From NCBI RefSeq assembly GCF_005869935.1, contig NZ_SZQF01000005.1, positions 210,059 to 274,058 on the forward strand: 64,000 nucleotides of DNA. Reading direction: 5' to 3'. This DNA comes from Winogradskyella algicola (GTDB lineage Bacteria > Bacteroidota > Bacteroidia > Flavobacteriales > Flavobacteriaceae). The notes under the pieces were generated by a model that saw only the letters and a list, made by a program, of their open reading frames with translations, was not told where the DNA came from and searched no databases. This document shows, in pieces, positions 17,886 to 26,821 of the stretch (positions are counted from its first letter, which is position 1; every line of letters starts with the position of its first letter). The position numbers were made by a program, and so were the translations under genes.

Positions 17886-19175
17886 TTACATCGCTTTTAT
17901 AATAGCACTCAAACGTTCTGTTAATGCTTTTCTACTGTATGGCTGAAGACCAATAGCATTTACATTGAGGCTATTTTTTTGATAGGCTTCAAAATACTCT
18001 AATATTTGAATCTTTAATTTTTCTTTCTGATTATAATTAAAATATACACCAGTATTAGTTTTAGTTATAATCTGTTGCACATCAGAATCATCTGGACCAA
18101 TGGCAAGTATTGGTGTTTCCGAAATTAAATATTCAAATAATTTACCAGGAATAATGGCTTTAGTGTCTTCTGAATCTATTTCTATCAACAACAATAAGCG
18201 TGATTGCATTTGAAATTTTATAGCATCATCATGACTAACATAACCTACGATATTTGTATGATTTTTAAGTCCAGAATTGTGAATAGACTCTAATACATCA
18301 TCACTTACAACACCAATAAGGTTTAATTGAAATGCTTTTGAAAACGATTCGTTTTCAGAGATGAGTTCAGACAAAACCTCCCATAAAACTTTTGGATTTC
18401 GATCCGATAACAAAGAGCCAATATGAGACAACGTGAATTTTACGTCCTTCTCTTCCACTCTAACCGAATGAGTATCGTAACCATTAGTTATAACCGAAAT
18501 AGGTTTGTTGGTTTTTGTTTCAAACTCATTTTTAGTATGGTTGCTGGTAACAACAATTTCATCAGCAGAATTTAAAACCTCTGTTTCTAATTCAATATGT
18601 TTTTGCTGCGATGATTTTGTAAGTTTCAAGGCTTTGTGATAACCTATCGTAGTCCATGGATCTCTAAAATCTGTTATCCATTTAATATTCAAGCTTTGTT
18701 TTAATATTAAACCTATAACATGCATGCTATGAGGTGGTCCAGTAGTGATTAATGTGTTAACACTATTCTTCCTAATATAATTTGAAAGAAACGCAACCGA
18801 TGGTTGAATCCAATTTTTACGCGCATCTGGAATAAAGAAATTACCACGCACATACAGCATCATTTTTTCTACAAAAGATTGCTTTTTAGCCTTCGGAATA
18901 ACACCAGAACTAATTTTTTTAGAGCTCTTTTTAGATAAGAAACTTGCCAATTGGTATGGCTCTTTAATGGGCTGTTTTATGATTGTAACGTCCTTTGGAA
19001 TTTCATTTAACAGACTCTCATCAACTATAGGGTAATTAGGATTTTGAGGACAATATACAATGGGTTCTATATCAAACTCAGGTAAGTATTTTACAAATTT
19101 TAGCCAACGCTGTACGCCTGGCCCTCCAGCTGGTGGCCAATAGTATGCAATTATGAGTACTTTTTTAGAATTCAT
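17886..19175 (-). CDS. Glycosyltransferase, GT4-like
   Basis: A 429-residue GT-B type glycosyltransferase. The N-terminal segment LIIAYYWPPAGGPGVQRWLK is diagnostic for a flavobacterial GT4-like subgroup. Further elements are TTGPPHSMH (near 140), WITDFRDPW (near 165), VTNGYD (near 230) and the C-terminal KLFEYLISETPILAIGP, which stands at the donor-binding site. It is 12 bases downstream of the YfhO gene and upstream of the flippase, forming a three-gene surface-glycan operon. Confidence 0.85.
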   Translation of the reverse strand: MNSKKVLIIAYYWPPAGGPGVQRWLKFVKYLPEFDIEPIVYCPQNPNYPIVDESLLNEIPKDVTIIKQPIKEPYQLASFLSKKSSKKISSGVIPKAKKQSFVEKMMLYVRGNFFIPDARKNWIQPSVAFLSNYIRKNSVNTLITTGPPHSMHVIGLILKQSLNIKWITDFRDPWTTIGYHKALKLTKSSQQKHIELETEVLNSADEIVVTSNHTKNEFETKTNKPISVITNGYDTHSVRVEEKDVKFTLSHIGSLLSDRNPKVLWEVLSELISENESFSKAFQLNLIGVVSDDVLESIHNSGLKNHTNIVGYVSHDDAIKFQMQSRLLLLIEIDSEDTKAIIPGKLFEYLISETPILAIGPDDSDVQQIITKTNTGVYFNYNQKEKLKIQILEYFEAYQKNSLNVNAIGLQPYSRKALTERLSAIIKAM

Positions 19176-19187
19176 AATTTAGAAGAG

Positions 19188-21620
19188 CTACACAACTTCT
19201 TTTTCTTTCTTAAACTGAAGAAATACACCTAACAACACTAAAACACCTAAAATAGCAGAACTTGCTAAGGCTATTTTACTTCCTGTTTCTACAACTTGTG
19301 GTTCAAACTTAAACTCAATAGTGTGTTTACCTGCCGGGATTTCCATACCTCGTAACACATAATTAACTCTAATATGCGGTTTTAACTCACCATCGATATA
19401 GGCATTCCAACCATCTTTATAATAGATTTCAGAGAAGACAGCAAAACCATTGTTTGTATTATTAGATTCGTATTTAAGGTAATTAGGCTTAAATTCTTTA
19501 AGCTCGATTGAAGCTGTTGAGTCTATTTTGAATTTTGAACTTTCGGGATAACTACTATATTCAGACATCGTAGTAACTGCCTTTTGTTTGGTATTCAAAC
19601 TATCTAAAGCCTTAATTTCTTCATTGGCATTTGATAATTCTTCTAACTCACCAACAAACCAAGCATTACCATTAGCGTCAGGATTTTCATAAGGAAATAT
19701 CTGCCCTTGATCTTCTGCAATAATATACTTGGTATTAAGCATATTAAGCACATTCATATTGTTATTGTAAATATGAAACTCCATTAAATCATTATAGCGT
19801 CCTAGCTTGGCAGCATGATAACCGAATAACGAATTATGAAAATAAGCCGCTCGTGCTGGTTGGCGTTGTCCTTGAGTAGACATATCTAGCACTCTGTAAT
19901 GACCTTTATCCTTTAATATTTCTTTATCTGCTGCATTAGGCTGATATGGTCTATCTACTTTTAATGCTGAAACGAAATCATCGTTATTAACATAGTTTCT
20001 GTTAAATGACACCAAGTCAAAAAGAATTAAAACAGCGAAAACAACAACTACTATATTTTGAGTTATTTTTTTCTTCAAGAAGAAATAAATTGTTCCAGCA
20101 GATAACAATACTAAGACTAAAGATCTTATTGTATCAGAATTAAACAGAGCTTTTCTGTCTTCAATTAAAGCATCTACCAACATTTCTGGTATACCTTGAT
20201 CTCTGAAACTTTCAAAATCAAAAAATACAGATTTAAACAGTAAGAATATAAGGCATAAACCACCCGTAATTGCAACTGTATATTTTAGTGCTTTTACTTT
20301 TTGTTCTTCCTTTTCAAAATCATTAAACAATCGAACTAAAGCAAAAACACCAAGTACAGGCACACATAACTCAAGCAATACTTGTATAGAGGTAACAGCT
20401 CTAAATTTATCATAAAGTGGTACATTATCTATAAAGAAGTTTGTTATAAAACCGAATGGTTCTGTTTTTCCGTAAGACAACAACAACGAGAAGATTGTAC
20501 CAGCTACCAACCACCATTTCAACCTTCCTTTTACCAAGAACAAGCCAAGAACAAACAAGAATAAAATTACCGCACCTACATAAGCCGGAGCTTCTACAAT
20601 AGGTTGATTTCCCCAATACATTGGTGCATTTTTAGAAAGTTCTAATGCCTCAATTGGTGAGGCTCCCATGGTTACATAAGTTTTGTAGGTTTCAGAGTTT
20701 TTACCGATGTCTTCTGTATTTCCACCTCCCATAAAACGAGGAATGAATAAATTGAATGTCTCTGCAAGACCGTAACTATATTCTGTAATGTAATCCTTGT
20801 CTAAACCGGAAGTAGCTTCTTTTGCTGAACCGTCAGGATTTATGGTGAGTTCACTTTTACCTCGCATGCTTTCTTTAGCATACTCTTGTGTTGCCATTAA
20901 GTTAGTTGCATTAAGCCCAACAGCTAGCAGAGCAGCAATTGTCAATAATCCAACCGACTTAAAATAATGAGGTAAAACTTTCTTTTTGTAAGCATCAATT
21001 AAATATACTATTCCCAAAATTATGACCAAAAACAAAAGATAGTAGGTCATCTGAAAGTGATTGGCAACAATCTCTAACCCTAAAGCAATAACAGTTAGTA
21101 AAAACCCGAGAATATATCTTTTTCTAAAAGTGAGAATAATTCCCGCTAAAACCATCGGCATATAAGCAATTGCATGCGCCTTGGCATTATGCCCTACACC
21201 TAAAATTATAATGAGATAGGTTGAAAAACCAAAAGCTAAAGCACCAAGTGCTGAAAGTTTAAAATCAACCTTAAGAGATAAAAGCAAAATATAAAATCCA
21301 ACGAAATAGAGGAACAGATAATCTGCTGGTCTTGGTAAAAATCGTAATGCTAAATCAAGTTTTTTGATGTAATTGTGTGGATACTGAGCTCCCAGTTGAT
21401 ATGTTGGCATACCACCAAATGCACTGTTAGTCCAATACGTTTCTTCACCAGTAGATTGCGCAAAGTCTTTTTGTTGTTGTGCCATACCAATGTAGTGCAT
21501 TATATCACTTTGAAATATTTTTTTGCCTTGTAAAACCGGACTAAAATAGGCTAATGATAATATTACAAACCCTAAAAGAACAAGGATGTGTGGTAAAATT
21601 CGTTTGAATGAAAATGACAT
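19188..21620 (-). CDS. YfhO-family membrane protein (GT-C-like)
   Basis: An 810-residue polytopic protein with about 12-14 transmembrane segments in residues 10-545 and a soluble C-terminal domain (about 550-775), then a last membrane segment and KKEKEVV. The start FSPVLQGKKIFQSD, the motif GGNTEDI and the C-terminal GWNAYIDGELKPHIRVNYV are typical of YfhO proteins, which in Firmicutes glycosylate teichoic acids. In Bacteroidota the acceptor is not known. It opens the operon with a glycosyltransferase and a flippase. Confidence 0.9.
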   Translation of the reverse strand: MSFSFKRILPHILVLLGFVILSLAYFSPVLQGKKIFQSDIMHYIGMAQQQKDFAQSTGEETYWTNSAFGGMPTYQLGAQYPHNYIKKLDLALRFLPRPADYLFLYFVGFYILLLSLKVDFKLSALGALAFGFSTYLIIILGVGHNAKAHAIAYMPMVLAGIILTFRKRYILGFLLTVIALGLEIVANHFQMTYYLLFLVIILGIVYLIDAYKKKVLPHYFKSVGLLTIAALLAVGLNATNLMATQEYAKESMRGKSELTINPDGSAKEATSGLDKDYITEYSYGLAETFNLFIPRFMGGGNTEDIGKNSETYKTYVTMGASPIEALELSKNAPMYWGNQPIVEAPAYVGAVILFLFVLGLFLVKGRLKWWLVAGTIFSLLLSYGKTEPFGFITNFFIDNVPLYDKFRAVTSIQVLLELCVPVLGVFALVRLFNDFEKEEQKVKALKYTVAITGGLCLIFLLFKSVFFDFESFRDQGIPEMLVDALIEDRKALFNSDTIRSLVLVLLSAGTIYFFLKKKITQNIVVVVFAVLILFDLVSFNRNYVNNDDFVSALKVDRPYQPNAADKEILKDKGHYRVLDMSTQGQRQPARAAYFHNSLFGYHAAKLGRYNDLMEFHIYNNNMNVLNMLNTKYIIAEDQGQIFPYENPDANGNAWFVGELEELSNANEEIKALDSLNTKQKAVTTMSEYSSYPESSKFKIDSTASIELKEFKPNYLKYESNNTNNGFAVFSEIYYKDGWNAYIDGELKPHIRVNYVLRGMEIPAGKHTIEFKFEPQVVETGSKIALASSAILGVLVLLGVFLQFKKEKEVV

Positions 21621-21665
21621 GAAAAAGTATCTAAAATAATTCAGATTGAAAAGTACTTAAAATTT

Positions 21666-21695
21666 AATGACAATCTCAAATTTGAGACCATTAAA
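21666..21695 (-). repeat. Palindromic hairpin between DUF4834 and yfhO-like genes
   Basis: TCTCAAATTTGAGA (21674-21687) is a perfect 14-base palindrome, extended on both sides by TTAATG-type complementary bases. On the minus strand it is followed by a short AATTTT run, so it may be the terminator of the DUF4834 gene or an operator. Confidence 0.45.
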
Positions 21696-21696
21696 A

Positions 21697-21990
21697 TCAA
21701 TCTATTTCTTCGTAGTCTATATACTCACCTACTTCGTCATTAGAAGTTTTTTGACGATTTGGCATCTTGTCTATGACAGTTTCACCTTCTCTACGTTTTT
21801 GCTCGTTATGTTGCTGTGACTGATTTTGAAATCCACCAAATTGCTGTCCAAAGCGTTCTTCGGCTTTTTTGGCAACATATTTCATAAGAAAAGGTGCAAA
21901 AAGTCTTGCTAGAATCTTCAGCCCATACCAAACTAGAAGAATAATTAATATTGTTCTCAATAATCCCATAAGAGATGCTTCGTGTACCAT
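21697..21990 (-). CDS. DUF4834 small membrane protein
   Basis: A 97-residue protein with one N-terminal membrane segment (GLLRTILIILLVWYGLKILA), the segment APFLMKYVAKKAEERFGQQ, a Gln/Asn-rich part and an acidic end (VGEYIDYEEID). This layout is the DUF4834 family of Flavobacteriia, function unknown. ATG at 21990 gives MVHEASLMGLL; a second ATG at 21969 (MGLLRT) is possible. It is divergent from the 22094 gene. Confidence 0.8.
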   Translation of the reverse strand: MVHEASLMGLLRTILIILLVWYGLKILARLFAPFLMKYVAKKAEERFGQQFGGFQNQSQQHNEQKRREGETVIDKMPNRQKTSNDEVGEYIDYEEID

Positions 21991-22093
21991 AAAGAAAGTA
22001 ATGTCCAAAAATACAATTATACTTACTTATATTCCGATATATTTCCTTAAAAAATCTATAAAATCTATATATTTGAACCTAAACCAAGAAACT

Positions 22094-23068
22094 ATGAGAG
22101 TTGTCAAACCCCTTTTTATTCTGCTTACAGCACTAACCTACAATATATCAAATGCTCAGTACACAGAAGTTATTAACTCTAACCGTCCAGGTGTTTCAGA
22201 AAGTGCGTTTTCAGTAGGCACTAATGTTGTACAAGCCGAAATAGGAGCTTTTACTGTAAAAGAAGAGCATACGCCTTTACAATATGAAGTATCAGGTTTT
22301 GGAATAGACTTTTCAATTAGATATGGCCTATTATTTGAACAACTCGAAATTTCTTTAGATGGTGTTTATCAAAACGATACTTTTACCAACAATAGTGCTT
22401 CTGTACCTTTTGAAGACAAGCGTGCTAATTTTAGAAACTTAACCTTAGGTGCAAAATATCTAGTTTACGATCCGTATAAAAATGCTGAAGAAGCTAAGCC
22501 TAACCTATACAGTTATCATGCAAACAGAAAATTTCAGTGGAAATCCCTGATACCAGCTGTTTCTGTTTATGCTGGCGCAAATTTCGATACAAAAAACAAT
22601 CCTTACACTGCACCAGATGTTGAAGGATTTAGTCCTAAAGTAATGATCGCAACCCAAAACAACTTTAATGGTGGATGGGTATTTGTTATGAACTTAATAA
22701 AAGATAGAATTGGTTCTGATTTTTCTGATTTTCAATACATTTTCACACTTACGCATTCATTCACACCTCAATGGGTTGTATTTGGTGAAGCACAAGGTAT
22801 AAACAGTGACTTCTATGCTGACAATATTTTTAGAGTTGGTGGCGCTTATTTATGGGACAAGAATTTTCAACTAGATGCCAATATTGCTTTTAACACCAAA
22901 GACACGCCTTCAGTTTTCAATATTGCATTTGGAGCGTCTTACCGATTAGATTTTCATAAAGACAAGGAAATTGACAATGGTAATGGTAACACAGGTAATT
23001 TTAAGAAAAAACGAAAAAAGAAAAAGAAGAAGAAAAAAGAAGATGATTTTGACTCTGATGGCTTATAA
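22094..23068 (+). CDS. Outer-membrane beta-barrel protein with lysine tail
   Basis: With the ATG at 22094 the protein has 324 residues and a clear signal peptide (MRVVKPLFILLTALTYNISNA). The mature start TEVINSNRPGVSESAFSVG and alternating beta-strands match the transporter/Phenol_MetA_deg group of outer-membrane proteins. It ends in a run with about a dozen lysines and two arginines within 16 residues, then EDDFDSDGL, after what looks like the last barrel strand. It lies 8 bases ahead of the GNAT gene. Its substrate is unknown. Confidence 0.8.
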   Translation: MRVVKPLFILLTALTYNISNAQYTEVINSNRPGVSESAFSVGTNVVQAEIGAFTVKEEHTPLQYEVSGFGIDFSIRYGLLFEQLEISLDGVYQNDTFTNNSASVPFEDKRANFRNLTLGAKYLVYDPYKNAEEAKPNLYSYHANRKFQWKSLIPAVSVYAGANFDTKNNPYTAPDVEGFSPKVMIATQNNFNGGWVFVMNLIKDRIGSDFSDFQYIFTLTHSFTPQWVVFGEAQGINSDFYADNIFRVGGAYLWDKNFQLDANIAFNTKDTPSVFNIAFGASYRLDFHKDKEIDNGNGNTGNFKKKRKKKKKKKKEDDFDSDGL

Positions 23069-23076
23069 ATTTCTAC

Positions 23077-24195
23077 ATGATTACAGTTAAAGAAGTAACC
23101 GATAAAAAAGGCCTAAAAACCTTTGTAAAGTTTCCGTTTTCACTTTATAAAGACTCAAAATACTGGGTTCCGCCAATTATAAAGCAAGAATTAGAAACGT
23201 TTAACAAGGATAAAAACCCAATATTTAAAGATGCTGAAGCTAGGTTTTTCTTAGCTTATAAAGGAAATACCGTCGTTGGAAGAATAGCTGCGATTGTAAA
23301 TTGGCTAGAAGTTAATAAACAGCAAATAAAAAAAATGCGCTTTGGTTGGTTTGATTTTGTTGATGATATGGAAGTCAGCAAAGCTTTATTAGATACCGTT
23401 GAAAATATTGGACGCAATCATAATCTTGAATATACCGAAGGACCTGTCGGGTTTTCTAACCTTGACAAGGTTGGTGTTATGACCGAAGGTTTTGACAGCA
23501 TTGCACCAATGATAACTTGGTACAATCATCCGTATTATGTAAATCATTATACGGCTCATGGTTATGCTATTGAAAAAGCATATTCAGAAAGTACATTTCC
23601 TTTTAAGAACGTAAAACCAGAAACATTTAAAAAGGCTCAAGAACTTATAAAGCGTAGATATAAACTAAGAGCTTTAAAGTTCACAAAGACTGAAGAAGTA
23701 ATGCCTTATGCAGATAAAATGTTTGATTTGTTCAACGAAAGCTATGCATCTTTATCGTCATTCGTTGAAATTACAGATATTCAAAAAGAATATTTTAAAA
23801 AGAAGTTTATCAGTTTTGTTAATCCTGAATATATAAAGTTTGTTGTAGACGAAAACGATAAATTGATTGGTTTTGCTATTGTAATGCCAAAGTTTGCTGA
23901 GGCGCTTCAAAAAGCAAAAGGCAAACTATTTCCGTTTGGATTTAGACATATTTTAAAAGCCAAGAAAAATAGTAAAGACGTAATTTTTTATTTAATTGGA
24001 ATACATCCAGACTATCAAAATAAAGGTGTTCATGCCGTTATTTTTAACGAATACTATGAAACCTTTACCGAAAAAGGTATTGAAACTTGCTTCAGAACAC
24101 CAGAATTAGAGGACAATGAAGCTATTCATAAAATATGGAAACACTTTGATCCTGTTGTTTATAAGCGTCGAAAAACATTCAGAAAAGATTTATAA
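23077..24195 (+). CDS. GNAT-family N-acetyltransferase
   Basis: A 372-residue protein of a long GNAT subgroup common in Bacteroidota. The N-terminal part (FVKFPFSLYKDSKYWVPP) and GNTVVGRIAAIVN give the first acetyltransferase-like half. The C-terminal half has the acetyl-CoA loop region IGIHPDYQNKGVHAVIFNEY (near residue 310). A duplicated fold is likely. The acceptor cannot be read. It is probably co-transcribed with the outer-membrane protein gene and ends at a bidirectional terminator. Confidence 0.8.
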   Translation: MITVKEVTDKKGLKTFVKFPFSLYKDSKYWVPPIIKQELETFNKDKNPIFKDAEARFFLAYKGNTVVGRIAAIVNWLEVNKQQIKKMRFGWFDFVDDMEVSKALLDTVENIGRNHNLEYTEGPVGFSNLDKVGVMTEGFDSIAPMITWYNHPYYVNHYTAHGYAIEKAYSESTFPFKNVKPETFKKAQELIKRRYKLRALKFTKTEEVMPYADKMFDLFNESYASLSSFVEITDIQKEYFKKKFISFVNPEYIKFVVDENDKLIGFAIVMPKFAEALQKAKGKLFPFGFRHILKAKKNSKDVIFYLIGIHPDYQNKGVHAVIFNEYYETFTEKGIETCFRTPELEDNEAIHKIWKHFDPVVYKRRKTFRKDL

Positions 24196-24199
24196 AAGA

Positions 24200-24229
24200 A
24201 AAAGGCTCTGTAATTAAACAAAGCCTTTT
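24200..24229. terminator. Bidirectional terminator
   Basis: AAAAGGCT pairs with AGCCTTTT around a 14-base loop; T-rich runs follow on both strands. It lies between the convergent GNAT and oxoamine-synthase genes. Confidence 0.75.
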
Positions 24230-24249
24230 ATATTTTTAACTTAAAAGAA

Positions 24250-25509
24250 TTATTCTCCCATTGCAGCAGTTAATGCCGCAGACATTTTTTTGTAAGTACC
24301 ATTTTCTAAACGCTCTCTAATAGCATCAAAAGCATCTAAGGTTTCTTTTACATCTTGCAAAGTATGTGTTGCAGTAGGAATCATTCTCAATAGAATTAAT
24401 CCTTTAGGTATTACAGGGTAAACTACTATAGAACAGAATATTCCGTGATTTTCACGAAGATCTTTTACTAAAGCCATAGCTTCAGGAATACTTCCTTTTA
24501 AATATACAGGAGTAACACAACTTTGTGTTGTTCCGATATCAAAACCACGTTCTTTTAAACCAGACTGTAACGCATTTACAATTGTCCAAAGATTTTGCTT
24601 TAATTCTGGCATGGTACGTAACATGTCTAGTCGTTTTAATGCACCAACAGTTAGTGTCATTTGTAATGACTTAGCAAACATCTGAGAACGTAAATTATAC
24701 TTTAAAAAGTCTATAATCTCTTTGTCCCCAGCTATAAATGCACCAGTACTAGCCATAGACTTCGCAAAAGTAGCAAAATAGACATCTATATCGTCTTGTA
24801 CACCTTGCTCCTCACCCGCACCAGCACCAGTAGCACCTAAAGTTCCAAAACCATGTGCATCGTCTACTAAGAGTCTAAAATTGAATTTCTTTTTTAATTG
24901 TACAATTTCTTTTAATCTACCTTGCTCACCACGCATACCGAATACACCTTCAGAAATCACTAAAATTCCACCACCAGTTTGCTCAGCCATTTTTGTAGCT
25001 CTCTCAAGGTTTTTCTCTAAGCTCTCAACATCATTATGCTTGTATGTAAAACGCTTACCCATATGCAAACGAACACCATCAATGATGCATGCATGCGCAT
25101 CTACATCATAAACAATGATATCATCTTTAGCAACTAAAGCGTCTATGGTTGACATAATACCTTGATAACCAAAGTTTAACAAATAAGCAGCTTCTTTATT
25201 AACAAATTCAGCAAGTTCATTTTGTAACTGTTCGTGTAAATCTGTATGACCAGACATCATACGCGCTCCCATAGGGTATGCAGAACCATATTTAGCAGCA
25301 GCCTCAGCATCTACCTTTCTTACTTCTGGATGATTCGCTAGACCTAGGTAGTCATTTATACTCCAAGTGATCACTTCTTTTCCTTGAAATTTCATTCTAT
25401 TCGAAATTTCTCCTTCTAACTTTGGAAAGACAAAATAACCTTCTGCCTTAGCAGCCCATTTTCCCAAAGGTCCCTTATCTCGATAAATCTTTTCAAATAA
25501 ATCCTTCAT
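24250..25509 (-). CDS. Alpha-oxoamine synthase, probable cysteate fatty acyltransferase
   Basis: A 419-residue PLP-dependent enzyme of the alpha-oxoamine synthase family (AONS, glycine C-acetyltransferase, serine palmitoyltransferase). Visible are INDYLGLANHP, the cofactor segment DDAHGFGTLGATGAG, and the PLP lysine in TFAKSMASTGAFIAG near residue 245. It condenses an amino acid with an acyl thioester. No biotin genes are near, while the next gene upstream on the same strand is a cysteine-synthase-like enzyme. That pairing fits sulfonolipid (capnine) synthesis, where cysteate is condensed with a fatty acyl group; family and pathway are known from Flavobacterium and Alistipes, the assignment here is inference. 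Serine palmitoyltransferase is the alternative. Confidence 0.75.
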   Translation of the reverse strand: MKDLFEKIYRDKGPLGKWAAKAEGYFVFPKLEGEISNRMKFQGKEVITWSINDYLGLANHPEVRKVDAEAAAKYGSAYPMGARMMSGHTDLHEQLQNELAEFVNKEAAYLLNFGYQGIMSTIDALVAKDDIIVYDVDAHACIIDGVRLHMGKRFTYKHNDVESLEKNLERATKMAEQTGGGILVISEGVFGMRGEQGRLKEIVQLKKKFNFRLLVDDAHGFGTLGATGAGAGEEQGVQDDIDVYFATFAKSMASTGAFIAGDKEIIDFLKYNLRSQMFAKSLQMTLTVGALKRLDMLRTMPELKQNLWTIVNALQSGLKERGFDIGTTQSCVTPVYLKGSIPEAMALVKDLRENHGIFCSIVVYPVIPKGLILLRMIPTATHTLQDVKETLDAFDAIRERLENGTYKKMSAALTAAMGE

Positions 25510-25594
25510 ACGTTGCGATTGCTATTAATTCTTCTATCCTAACGTTAAGGTATTAAAACAGAAGTTAACATTATATTAGTTTTATTAGTTGAAG

Positions 25595-25633
25595 CAAAAT
25601 TAGGCAATATTATTATGATTGCATAATAATATT
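25595..25633 (-). promoter_or_regulatory. -7 box and inverted repeat upstream of the acyltransferase
   Basis: On the minus strand TAATTTTG (25595-25602) fits TAnnTTTG. Directly upstream, 25606-25617 and 25622-25633 form a perfect inverted repeat with 12-bp arms (AATATTATTATG) around ATTG. The repeat covers the -33 region, so it may be an operator. Confidence 0.5.
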
Positions 25634-25666
25634 TAACCTAACTATTCACTAAGTTTTAAACATAAA

Positions 25667-25691
25667 AAAGCCCACCTTAAGCAGGCAGGCT
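25667..25691 (-). terminator. Terminator after the cysteine-synthase-like gene
   Basis: On the minus strand AGCCTGCCT pairs with AGGTGGGCT, with a two-base internal mismatch, followed by TTTTTT. It ends transcription of the 25712 gene before the acyltransferase promoter. Confidence 0.7.
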
Positions 25692-25711
25692 CTATATTTT
25701 TAGTTAATTAT

Positions 25712-26749
25712 TTACTTTATATATTGGATTGTCGTAGAAACTTCGTTTTTACTATCAAAGAATCCTTGGTCTTCCATCCATTTATCACTGTAAACCTTAC
25801 TCATATAACGCGAACCATGATCTGGGAAAACAATAACAATTTTATCTGTTGGCTTAAACTCTCCTTCTTCGTTTAATTGCTTTACAGCTTGCATTGCAGC
25901 ACCACTCGTGTAACCAACAAATAACCCTTCAGTATTAGATACCTCTCTTGCTGTATGAGCACTTTCTTCATCAGTTACTTTTATAAATCTGTCGATAACA
26001 TCGAAATCTGTAGCTGTTGGTATTAGATTTTTACCTAGACCTTCAATTCTGTAAGGGTAAATCTCTTTTTCATCAAACTCTCTTGTCTCATGATATTTCT
26101 GTAATACAGAACCATAAGCATCTACACCAATTATTTTTACGTTTGGATTTTGCTCTTTAAGATACTTTGCAATTCCAGAAATGGTTCCTCCTGTACCACT
26201 GCAAGCAACCAAATGTGTAATCTCGCCATTGGTCTGATTCCAGATTTCTGGACCTGTAGAATTGTAATGCGCGTCAATATTTAATTGATTGAAATATTGA
26301 TTGATGTATATAGACCCTTTTATCTCTTCGTGTAGTCGCTTTGCCACTTGATAGTAAGATCTTGGATCGTCAGCGTTAACGTGGGCAGGACATACATATA
26401 CTTTAGCACCCATAGATCTTAGCATATCTATTTTATCTGCTGAGGATTTAGAACTTACAGCCAAAATACATTCATAACCTTTTATGATGCTTACCATTGC
26501 TATACTGAATCCTGTATTACCAGACGTAGTTTCTATGATAGTATCGCCTGGTCTTAGAATACCTTGACGTTCAGCTTCTTCAATAATATGTAGTGCGATT
26601 CTGTCTTTTGAGGAATGACCTGGATTAAAAGCTTCTACTTTAGCATAAAATTTGCCTTTGAAGCCTGCGGTCATTTTATTTAACTTGATAAGTGGTGTAC
26701 TACCAATAAGTTGTAATACGTTATCAAATACATTTTTGTTTTTGTCCAT
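25712..26749 (-). CDS. Cysteine-synthase-family PLP enzyme, probable cysteate synthase
   Basis: A 345-residue fold-type II PLP enzyme. SSKDRIA holds the cofactor Lys48, TSGNTGF (75-81) the substrate-binding loop, and SGTGGTISG the phosphate loop near residue 190. These are cysteine synthase features, but the loop [11 protein letters not shown] differs from the usual NPxxSVKDR, and it lies beside an alpha-oxoamine synthase. In sulfonolipid-producing Bacteroidota a cysteine-synthase-like enzyme makes L-cysteate for that partner, so this is the favoured role. Ordinary O-acetylserine sulfhydrylase or cystathionine beta-synthase activity cannot be excluded. It has its own promoter and terminator. 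Confidence 0.75.
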   Translation of the reverse strand: MDKNKNVFDNVLQLIGSTPLIKLNKMTAGFKGKFYAKVEAFNPGHSSKDRIALHIIEEAERQGILRPGDTIIETTSGNTGFSIAMVSIIKGYECILAVSSKSSADKIDMLRSMGAKVYVCPAHVNADDPRSYYQVAKRLHEEIKGSIYINQYFNQLNIDAHYNSTGPEIWNQTNGEITHLVACSGTGGTISGIAKYLKEQNPNVKIIGVDAYGSVLQKYHETREFDEKEIYPYRIEGLGKNLIPTATDFDVIDRFIKVTDEESAHTAREVSNTEGLFVGYTSGAAMQAVKQLNEEGEFKPTDKIVIVFPDHGSRYMSKVYSDKWMEDQGFFDSKNEVSTTIQYIK

Positions 26750-26793
26750 AAATGCTATTTAATTAGGCGTAAAAAATACACTCTAAAACCTCG

Positions 26794-26821
26794 CAAAACT
26801 AATGATTTTTTTTTAAATCAA
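26794..26821 (-). promoter_or_regulatory. Promoter of the cysteine-synthase-like gene
   Basis: On the minus strand TTG (26819-26821) is followed after 17 bases by TAGTTTTG (26794-26801). It lies just after the ptrB stop codon, so the gene can be expressed independently of ptrB. Confidence 0.55.
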
